Shown here piece by piece: positions 56,017 through 64,000 of a DNA stretch of 64,000 bases. A program made the position numbers and the translations under genes. Each line of letters begins with the position of its first letter. Position 1 is the first letter of the stretch. Source of the DNA: Brassica napus (taxonomy: Eukaryota > Streptophyta > Magnoliopsida > Brassicales > Brassicaceae); the NCBI RefSeq assembly GCF_020379485.1, contig NC_063446.1, positions 19,479,525 through 19,543,524 on the forward strand, given 5' to 3'. The notes under the pieces were generated by a model. That model worked only from the letters and a program-made list of their open reading frames with translations, was not told the DNA's origin and ran no database searches.

Positions 56017-56266
56017 CTCCTCTTTTACTCATTCAGTTTCATATTAAGTGTCACTTTAGATTTGTGCACATAGATTAAGAAAACATTTAATTTTGCATAT
56101 TTTCTATATAATAACATCATTATCCATACATATAACTATATTTCAATCAATAGAAAAATAAAATGGAAAATAAAATTAATAAATTATGCATTAAAATGCT
56201 AAAACGATATTTATTTTGTAACAAAAAGTTTTATCTATAACGACTTTTAATACGAAACGCATGGAG
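56017..56266. mobile_element. Stowaway-type MITE in the oxygenase promoter (250 bp)
   Basis: TA copies at 56015-56016 and 56267-56268. Starts CTCCTCTTTTACTCATTCAG and ends in the inverse of CTCCATGCGTTTCGTATTAA. Its body resembles the MITEs at 24731 and 4244. Its end lies about 110 bp upstream of the TATA box and 210 bp upstream of the ATG of the DLO2-like gene. Confidence 0.75.
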
Positions 56267-56378
56267 TAATAGTTTAGATAGTTTCAAACTTGAAAATGTT
56301 GAACATCTCACAAAGTAAATAAATACATATAACCGCGACGTGTCAAACAACATGCGGTGCATGTCCTTTAGATTCTCC

Positions 56379-56387
56379 TATATATAT
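56379..56387 (+). promoter_or_regulatory. TATA box of the DLO2-like gene
   Basis: CCTATATATATGAC, about 90-97 bp before the start codon at 56476, is the only strong TATA match in the 250 bp upstream. It implies a 5' untranslated leader of roughly 60-70 nt. Confidence 0.55.
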
Positions 56388-56475
56388 GACATGTGGGATT
56401 TACATATGAAAACATATCTCTATCTCTATCTGTCAATTCAGATTTCACATCTTGACGCAATCACTTACGCCAGTC

Positions 56476-58213
56476 ATGCAAACTTCTACAACATCCAAGC
56501 TCCTCGTGTCCGACATCGCCTCCTCCGTGGATCGCGTCCCTTCAAGCTATATCCGACAAATCTCTGACCGCCCAAATATTTCTGATGTTGACATTTTCGG
56601 CGATTCCATCCCTCTTATCGATCTCCAGGAACTTTATGGACCTAGTCGAGCTAATATTATCCACCAATTTGCTCATGCATGCTCATCTTATAGCTTCTTC
56701 CAGGTAACTCAATTATTTCACTTTCAACCTCGTTCCAGATTTGCTCTGTTTGACTCATATACTGCTCTAATGCAAGGCTCCCTGTGTTTCTCTCGAGTTT
56801 ACTCTGCTATATTGCAATGAACATTTCATTGCAAATTTGCATAACACTCGCATTTTTACTAGAATTTACTCTACTCTCTGGACTTTATTTTCTCATGAGT
56901 TTACACTGTTTTAACGCAACACACTTTTGTTCTCTCTTTTATTGCATGACACTATCGTCTCTCTTGTTGTAATACGAGACAAATTGTGTTCTAACTCTGT
57001 TTCCAGAGTTGTCAAATTTGGGCTGGGCAAAAAGAAACCCGAATCGGAACAAATCGAACTCGATCCGAAAAATAGGACTGAAAAACATAATCCTCGTATC
57101 CGAGCCAAACAGAAAATTATATTTCAATCGGAACATATAATTCTCATGAAAATTGGCTAGACCGTAAATTTTAAAGAATTTAGACATGTCCAATTTCTAT
57201 ATGGTCTAACCCATGTTGACCTCGGACGAAACAGATCCTTATCCCAGTTACCTCTATATATTTCGTTGGATTAAAATGTTATTGTTTCCTTTTTTGCAAG
57301 ATCAAGAACCATGGAGTACCAGAAAAAACAATCGAAAGAATGATGACTGTGGCCAGAGAGTTTTTCCATCAACCAGAGAGCGAAAGAGTGAAGCATTACT
57401 CTGCGGATACAAAAAAGACGACGAGACTCTCCACAAGTTTCAATGTCGGCTCAGAGAAAGTCTCTAACTGGAGAGACTTCCTCCGACTCCATTGCCTTCC
57501 CATCGAAGATTTTATCAACGAATGGCCCTCACATCCCGTCTCATTCAGAGAAATCACAGCCGAATACGCTACAAGCGTTAGAGCCTTGGTCTTGATACTT
57601 CTTGAGGCAATCTCAGAGAGCTTAGGCCTTGAGAAAGACCGTGTAAGCAATACATTAGGCAAACACGGTCAACACATGGCCTTAAACTACTATCCTCCAT
57701 GTCCTCAACCCGATCTAACGTTCGGACTACCCGGACATAAAGATCCAAACTTGATCACTGTCCTTCTTCAAGACGAAGTCTCTGGTTTACAGGTCTTTAA
57801 AGATGGAAAATGGATCGCTGTTCATCCTATTCCCAACACTTTTATTGTCAACATGGGTGACCAAATGCAGGTACTTAGCAGAAAACAAATCGAAATATTT
57901 CTTATGTTCCTTTACTCTCTTTGTGCTAAGTTTATGTGGTTGTTTCTCCTCTCAGGTTATTAGCAATGACAAGTACAAAAGTGTGCTACACAGAGCTGTT
58001 GTGAACAGCGACAAGGAGCGGATATCGATACCGACCTTCTACTGTCCTTCTTTTGATGCTGTGGTTGGCCCACAACAAGAGCTGATCAATGAGGAAGAAG
58101 ATTCTCCAGCTATTTACAGAAGCTTTACGTATGCTGAGTATTATGAAAAGTTTTGGGACAGAGCACTTGCAACTGAGAGCTGTATTGACACGTTCAAAAT
58201 TTCCAAAACCTAA
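56476..58213 (+). CDS. DLO2: DMR6-like 2-oxoglutarate/Fe(II)-dependent oxygenase
   Basis: Three exons: 56476-56703, 57301-57870, 57956-58213 (TAA), joined in frame to 351 residues. Introns of 597 and 85 bp are GT-AG. The N-terminal DIOX_N region begins MQTSTTSKLLVSDIASSVD and continues IPLIDL ... FAHACSSYSFFQ/IKNHGVPEKTI. The 2OG-FeII core has H222-x-D224 in GLPGHKDPNLITVLL and the distal His278 (KSVLHRAVVNS) as iron ligands; Arg288 and Ser290 (ERISIP) would bind 2-oxoglutarate. All catalytic residues are present and the length matches the family. DMR6/DLO enzymes hydroxylate salicylic acid (DLO1 = S3H) and dampen immunity; activity of this protein is inferred. From memory it fits Arabidopsis At4g10490 (DLO2) better than DLO1 (VSNWRDFLRLHC, INEEEDSPAIYR). 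Intron 1 carries repeat DNA and a MITE lies in the promoter. Confidence 0.93.
57015..57160 (-). repeat. TCGG-family fragment in intron 1 of the DLO2-like gene
   Basis: GGGCTGGGCAAAAAGAAACC, GAATCGGAAC and CTCGATCCGAAAAATAGG match the rim words of the TCGG-rich elements elsewhere in the window. It explains much of the 597-bp intron length. Splice sites are not disturbed. Confidence 0.5.
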
Positions 58214-59434
58214 GAATCTGTACTTTTCAAACGCCATGACTATGTTGCCTTTTCATTTTCCTTTGTTTAGATTCGTATGAGTGTTAATTAATCTGCTTTC
58301 TAGAAAAAAAGAAACTCTTCTTGCAACACATTGAGCTCATTGTAGACGCACAGATGAATCTTTCGATATCTTTTGAATTTTTGTTAACATCTGATATTCT
58401 CACGCTTCCTCAATCACTATTCTAGTAATGCAAATATAACTTAGGCTTCACAGAGAGTGTTCAGGAGGGAAACCCTTGGCCTTATCCCTCCTTCGCATTG
58501 ATTTCACAGCAATTTCATTGTGTGTAATGTGTGTAGTTCCAACTTGCACAACTCCATGCCCGGAGGCTTCACTGAGAGCCTCTGAAGAAAGTTTCCCATC
58601 ATGGACCCTAGGCCAAAACAGAAAATCCGTTTTTAGTCTCCGAAAGCCGGTTTTCGGCTAAAACCGTAATTTACATTTTTCTACATACTCGTGAAACCAT
58701 ATTTTTACAAAAATTAAATATTATATTTTCCTAAAAACCTATAAAAATAGCATGAAAGAACACTCCATCTAGATAATTACAGAGTTTTGAGATACACAAT
58801 AAAAATTTCTACATTGATGGACAAACAAGTACATCATTGCGAGGAATACCACCTATACAAGTGGAAGAATAGTAGACCAGACATGAGTGATAGGGAGGAA
58901 AATGAAAAGCCTCAATATCGTTACTTGAGAAGGAAGAAGAATGAAGAAGAAGAGACTCAGGGCATGATCAACCCCGATCTTTTAGCCGTGGTTCTTAACT
59001 CATGATTTGATAATTTTTTGTTTTTTTTTTAACACTTTTCGGCTAAGAGACAACTCTTATATCTCTTATTTAAGAGACGATTCTTAACTTTTCTTAGTTA
59101 AAGCTAAGAACCGTATCTTAACCGAATCTAAAAACCCTAGTTAAGAGATTGCGGTTAATCATGGTCTCAGGCAGGGGAAATGAATGACGTGGCGATTTCG
59201 AAAGAATATTGAAAGGAAGAGAGACTCCGACTCGTCTAGAGGGTTTGCAGTTATGGTTGTTGAAGCTGTTAAATAATGAGTAGAGGAGTTCATTGGAGCT
59301 CAGCTTTGTATTGTAGACATTGAGACGAGAGTCTTGAGGAGAGAACGATTGGGTTAAGCCATCGTCTCTCAATTGATTTCTAGAATACAAAGTGTAAATC
59401 CTCATTTCATTGATTCATGATATCGGAGTTGTGA
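58214..59434. other. 3' flank of DLO2-like gene and unclassified repeat DNA
   Basis: About 58214-58320 is probably 3' untranslated region. 58440-58640 is moderately GC-rich without a recognisable protein. 58787-59005 holds a 72-codon plus-strand frame rich in Glu/Lys/Arg with no known domain. 59035-59130 repeats CTAAGAG/TTAAGAG words. 59150-59415 may be leader or LTR of the following Ty3 gag; TGATATCGGAG (59418-59429) could be an eroded initiator-Met primer site. Confidence 0.4.
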
Positions 59435-60493
59435 TTGAGATTACAAGAAGTCGTGAAAGTTAAAAGTCTATCAATTGTTGCGGTGAGCGTTCTTGCGATG
59501 GCTTTGATTGAAGAATCTGATGGAAGAATGGAGTTTCTTGAGAGATCCGCGGAGGCGACAGAGAAGACTGTCAAAATTATCTACGACGGATGGAAGAAGC
59601 TTATGGAAACTAACACACAGTCCGATGAGCGAATCGGATCTGTAGAGACGCGTTTGAGCTCCGTCGAGTTTCAGTTGGAGAAGATCGCCGCCACGATTGA
59701 GAGGATCGAGTCAAATACGATACCTACAAAACCTCATGGCAAAGATATCGCCGGTACTTCGGAACCTCGGGTACGAGATTCTGTAAACGAATCGGACGAT
59801 CTATCGTTAGGCTATCGGAGAAATTCGGATATGTTTGTTAGTCGTGCGAGCTTGTTGAAAAAGATTGAGCTGCCTACTTTTGATGGTTTGTTGCCGTATA
59901 GATGGATCCGTAATGTGGAATGATACTTTAGAGCATCTCAGTACAGTGATCAAGAGAAATTGGAGTTTGTTTCTCTGAGTTTGACAGGGGAAGTGCTGAA
60001 CTGGTATCTTTGGGAGTCAGAGGAGGAGCGTTTCGAGAGCTGGTTTCACTTCAAACAGAGGATGTTGGAACGTTTTGCGGAGTCGATTGACAATGAACCA
60101 CGTAACAAGCTCTGTTCATTACGCCAGACTGGTTCGGTGCGCCAATATGTCAGAGAGTTTGAAGAATTGATTACTCAAGTGAAGGGAATTGATGAACCTA
60201 ACTTGATAAGTAAATTCTACACCGGTCTAAAGAAAGAAATGAAAGAAGTGATCAAAATGAAAGAGCCAAAGGGACTACGCAATCACAATGCAGCCGTAGT
60301 AAAAATGGAAAGCAGTACCTGCTGTCACGTGCTGGGTGATCGTGTGCAACCAAAACAGAACGAGTACCACGCTCAGCCTGCTAGAAAACAACGACTGTAT
60401 CCGAGAGCTCTGCAACCATATGGAGAAGATAAGTCTAAGCAGCATGATATGCTACGTTTTATCTGTTGTACAATAAAGCTTTGTTCTTGTTGA
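59435..60493 (+). pseudogene. Ty3/gypsy gag with a single in-frame stop
   Basis: One frame runs 59435-60493, broken only by TGA at 59921-59923 where related elements have Arg (V-E-R-Y-F). Likely start is the ATG at about 59498 (MALIEESDGRMEFLERS). Coiled-coil-like N-terminus (EFLERSAEATEKTVKII, RLSSVEFQLEKIAATIERIE), then SLLKKIELPTFDG, LSLTGEVLNWYLW, FKQRMLERFAES and SLRQTGSVRQYVREFEEL: the Retrotrans_gag domain. No zinc knuckle or pol follows; the sequence is cut off by Helitron DNA at 60567. Confidence 0.8.
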
Positions 60494-60566
60494 AGAGGAC
60501 CGATGGACTCTGTTGGATCGGATCTGCGAGTTGAGTATCAACCTGGTGGCCATGTATAATATCACA

Positions 60567-61214
60567 CTAGGTGATAACCCGCATCATTTGGGGATGAATT
60601 TATGAAAACAATTATATCTCGTGATTATAAACATTAAGTATTCTACTATACATATTTTTTGCATTTTAATAATAGTTAACAAATATATACATGCTGAATA
60701 ATAACTACTTAACCGCGCCTTGAGTGGAATAAATATTGTATATACAAATTACTTTATATACTATTAATCTGTTTACGTTCTTTTACATGTTATATAATAA
60801 CAATTAATAGATATATATTGAATAACTGAGAAAATATTAAATATGAAGTATATAATTATATTGGTGCAAACACATAAATCAAATAAACCATTCTTGTTTA
60901 TTTACTATTATTTTATGGTAAGTAAATATAAACAATCACATTTATCGATTTTGTATACGATTAAATTTAAATGATATTAACATAGATATATAGTATATTT
61001 TAATATGTCTATCTATTAAATGAGATTTCATAATTATATGGTTTTATGATCCATTGTATCTTTTTATAATAAAATTTTTAAATCGTTGATAAAAAATTTC
61101 AATGTGAGACATTTAATAAGTTTAAAATTATAAATGTTTTTGAAAATTCATTGCAAATTTTGAAATTTAAATATTTATGTATTCTTATATGGTATATAGA
61201 TTAATATATATAGA
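60567..61214 (-). mobile_element. Short non-autonomous Helitron, minus strand (648 bp)
   Basis: On the plus strand A/CTAG (60566-60570), then GATAACCCGCATCATTTGGG (mirror 3' end, weak stem). The right end is ATTAATATATATAGA (to 61214) before T, the mirror of a TCTATATATATTAAT 5' start. Insertion between A and T fits. AT-rich interior, no coding. Confidence 0.55.
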
Positions 61215-61293
61215 TATATTATTTTTAATATTTAGTAAATGAGAATTTTTACTCACTTGGTTTAAGACCATGTGTATCTTGTTATAATAAAAA

Positions 61294-61325
61294 CTAGATT
61301 GTGACCCGCGCAAACCGCACGGGAT
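61294..61325 (-). mobile_element. Helitron 3' terminus, minus strand
   Basis: A/CTAG (61293-61297), then GTGACCCGCGCAAACCGCACGGG, a mirror-image end with CCCG..CGGG stem. The element extends right and would contain the SINE at 61563. Its 5' end was not found. Confidence 0.5.
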
Positions 61326-61562
61326 TATTTATATTTATAATTAAATTAAATTTTATATTTTTATGATAATTTATAATTTTGATTCGTGTCCATATTGTAT
61401 TTTTTTATTTTTAGTTTGGTTCCGATCCGGTTATAGATTTCGGTTCACAAAATATAGTAATAATTCGGTTATTTATGAATTTTGGTTTAGTTTGGGTTTT
61501 GTTATTTTGGTTGTTGATTTGGTTCAAATAAAAATGTTAAAACCCAACAAAAGTTTGAGGTC

Positions 61563-61805
61563 GACCGGGTGATTGTGGTCGAGTGGTAAGGAGACGGGAC
61601 TGAGACGCCAACACGTTTCAGGTTCGATCCACCTGCTGCGCGAAACTAAGTCACAATTATCCTGGTCACCTAACACGGATATGGGCCTATGCTTTATGGC
61701 CCATTTGAATACCCGGAGAGAGGGTCTATCCGTGGGCTGCACCTCCCCTTGGAGATTAGTCTGGGCCTCTCCATTGGCCTGGAATACCCCCAGGTTAATC
61801 AAAAA
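61563..61805 (+). mobile_element. Full-length tRNA-derived SINE, third family (243 bp)
   Basis: Exact 16-bp target duplication ACAAAAGTTTGAGGTC at 61547-61562 and 61806-61821. A box GTGGTCGAGTGGTAAGG (about 61575-61591) and B box GGTTCGATCC (61621-61630), then a GC-balanced body and a short A-rich tail ending AATCAAAAA. The exact duplication suggests a fairly recent insertion. No coding function. Confidence 0.88.
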
Positions 61806-61821
61806 ACAAAAGTTTGAGGTC

Positions 61822-62384
61822 AATTCGAGCGCGTAGATCGTGGCAAGGATATGAAATTTTTGATCTTCATTATGAATTATGTAGCTATGTTTTTGGTTAT
61901 ATTTTCTGGGTTTTTTTTTAATTTTTTTCTTAATGAATGTCTTTATATTTTAAATAAGTTTAGAAAATCAGTATATCTCAATGTTATATATCAAATTAGA
62001 AAATATCTGCTAATTTCATTATTTAGAAAAACACAGTTACTTGAATGGTCTTAAAAGTATAGGAATTTGGCAAAGTAGAATTTAACTATGTGGGTTGGAA
62101 GGTTGAAAAGAATGACAAAACAATTGTACACGTACCCAACCCAATAGTCAAAAATCTAATGCGTATGTGGTACTTTAATTGATTTTTTTTATGATATAAA
62201 TATAATAAGTTGTATACTATTCTCAAACTTGAAATTCCCAAACGCTAAACTATGAAATTCAAGAAAACAACTATGACCCTAATTCTTCAATAAAATAAAT
62301 CAAAACTTCTTACATAATAATTTAGCCTATACAATTATAGAGACAACATTACCAACCAAAAAAAACTTATATTATATGTATTAT
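61822..62384. other. AT-rich, no gene seen
   Basis: Nothing recognised between the SINE and the end of the kinase pseudogene; probably Helitron body. Confidence 0.45.
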
Positions 62385-63640
62385 ACAGTAGCTACATTGC
62401 TTGCACAAGTAAAGTCAAGTCAAGATCAGAGTATATGTCTGAAGATGACAAAAACTCATTGATCATGTTGCTACATTCTGAAACAATGTCTGATCTTTTA
62501 AGAAGCTCCCCATCTCTCAGGAAGTCCATTTTCTGGGAGCACTTGAACTTTTGACATTTTTTGGTCTATGTCCAAGAAAAAACTGTGTGCACAATAAAAC
62601 TACTCTCACCATATCTTCTAACTCAATCTCATCATAGCTTCTTCTTGAGCAATTTTTTTACCCACAAACACCTCAATTTTCTTCTCTTGATGTATCTTTT
62701 TAACCCAGTCAAGCATAGCACCTTTATGGTAAGACGCTTTACCAAACTAAAGAGCTCTTTCCGCCGTCAAGGCTCAAGAAGAAGAATCCCAAACCTGAAA
62801 ACATCGGTTTTCTCAAGGGATTGATCAGGAACAATGTGACCCACTGTGCCCCTAACTGCGTTTTTGATATGAGAATCTTGGTGATCCAAGAGTTTTGCCA
62901 AAGCGAAATCGCCAACCATAGTTTCACAGTAGTCAAAAGTCATAAATCATATATTTGCTGCTTTCACGTTACAGTTAATAATCTTCTCATCACAATGCTC
63001 TTGGAAATACACAAGCCCTCTTGCAGCTCATATCACTATCTTTCTAATGCTCTAATCAAGAACGGTTTGGCTTTCATTCTAGACTCGACGTACGCTTGCA
63101 TTAGACATGTAAGGATAAACCAAAAGCTTCTCAGTTTGTGTGATGCAGAGTCTTAAGAGGTTACAATGAACAGCTAAACTGATCAATTCGGCTTCTAACT
63201 AAAACTGAATCTCCCCTCCTAGTACATTGCCATCTTTAAGACTTTTCACTGCAACCACCGTACTGTCTGTCTCCAAGTATTCCTTTGTATACATTTCACA
63301 TTTCGATAGCCTCTTTTTTCCAACTGTTTTTTACTGCTGAAGTTATTTGTCACGAACTAAAGCTCCTGAAACCAAATATCCTGCGGTTTCCAAGTGAAGC
63401 TTCTTCATGATGATGCCCATCTGATAAGCCATTACACAACATAAGTTTCTTTCAAATGAATCTTCTAAGAATGTTGTATTGTATGCAAGTAAGAAACTGA
63501 GAAATATCTCAAACCTTTAACATCAAAGAATGTCGTTTGGTTTTGTCTTTCTCTCCACCAGATAAAGATCCCAAAGGCAATGAAGATCAGTGATACAATC
63601 CCAACGCTGATCTAAGGCCAAATCCCATTTTGTGATTCTT
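62385..63640 (-). pseudogene. NIK-type LRR receptor kinase pseudogene (transmembrane and kinase part)
   Basis: Minus strand from about 63620: transmembrane and juxtamembrane peptide FIAFGIFIWWRERQNQTTFF, then an intron-like gap, then LGNRRIFGFR, TVVAVKSLKDG (ATP-binding Lys kept), [69 protein letters not shown] and YDEIELEDMVRVVLLCTQFF, ending about 62385. Order and wording match NSP-interacting kinases (NIK1-3), plasma-membrane receptor kinases that signal to translation during antiviral defence. Many frameshifts and stops are present. The catalytic HRD has become NCN and DFG has become DFA. The activation-segment motif after GHI is partly deleted. The LRR ectodomain was not found upstream within the window. 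Confidence 0.85.
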
Positions 63641-64000
63641 CGTTCTACCGAGGTATAACTGTAAAGAGAAAGCATGGCTAGGTATGATCATATGGTATAC
63701 ACGATTGGTAGAGAAATTGTTTGCCTAGATTCAGTTTATACTTGCCTACTTGGTTCAGTCATCAACATGAGAGCACCTCATGAAGTTTATGATGATATGA
63801 GTCAATTTCGAGATTAAAGTCAAAACTCTTGGATTCGTTGACGGCTTTGATATGCTGTTGAGACTTCGATTGTGTGGCAACGATAGGTTAAATTTCATGA
63901 TTGGGAAAACTGGTTAATAGATGTGTCTAATCTAATAATTAGGTAAAGATGTGTTAAGAAGATAAAAATGACATTTATGAAATCATAAAAATAAGTGTGT
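63641..64000. other. Upstream flank of NIK pseudogene, no gene seen
   Basis: No LRR coding or other gene was recognised. Part of it may be intron or decayed ectodomain of the NIK copy. Confidence 0.4.

Overview
The window is nuclear DNA of a Brassicaceae plant (Brassica/Raphanus type). Evidence: two intron-bearing plant genes whose best remembered matches are Arabidopsis At4g10480 and At4g10490, and a dense layer of Brassicaceae-style transposable elements (AT-rich Helitrons ending in CTAG, Stowaway MITEs, tRNA-derived SINEs, L1-type LINEs, Ty3 and Ty1 fragments). All family assignments come from motif reading, not database searches.

Only two genes look intact. One is a nascent-polypeptide-associated complex alpha subunit (32211-33138, minus, four exons, 204 codons). 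The other is a DMR6-like 2-oxoglutarate/Fe(II) oxygenase resembling DLO2 (56476-58213, plus, three exons, 351 codons). In Arabidopsis, as I recall, these are direct neighbours, so the roughly 23 kb between them here is probably TE expansion of a conserved gene pair. Gene remnants are a NIK-type receptor-kinase pseudogene (62385-63640, minus), a first-exon-like piece of an ABC1/UbiB kinase inside a MULE-like TIR pair (36682-38481), and an RPA/DUF223-like fragment (53955-54390).

The most striking structures are two tandem arrays of coding-deficient LTR retrotransposons. Array 1 (7355-15133, minus orientation) is LTR-int-LTR-int-LTR-int-LTR: four LTRs of about 1.6 kb and three internal domains of about 0.4 kb. 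Each internal domain keeps an initiator-Met primer-binding site, a 10-bp hairpin and a polypurine tract. The whole 7.8 kb is bounded by a single 5-bp target duplication and splits an older Ty3 gag-pol in frame. Array 2 (44144-49558, plus) has four LTRs of about 0.37 kb in the order A-B-A-B, three internal regions carrying minisatellites, and splits the RNase H part of a LINE. In both cases, removing the array plus one duplication copy rejoins the host element's reading frame.

Layout: 1-7349 decayed CACTA, long inverted repeat, LINE tail, SINE and Ty3 gag; 7355-15133 array 1; 15139-20830 AT-rich DNA, Helitron ends and a GC-rich island; 20838-22550 Helitron with nested SINE; 23645-25464 three TIR elements in a row; 25678-27240 Ty3 LTR and gag with a hAT-like insertion; 27240-32110 AT-rich repeats; NAC-alpha gene; 33474-42271 TCGG repeats, Ty1 remnant, tandem duplication, MULE-like element and SINE; 42272-49990 LINE with array 2; 50000-55780 foldback, TCGG, MITE and telomere-like repeats; DLO2-like gene with a MITE close upstream; then Ty3 gag, Helitrons, a SINE and the NIK pseudogene to the end.
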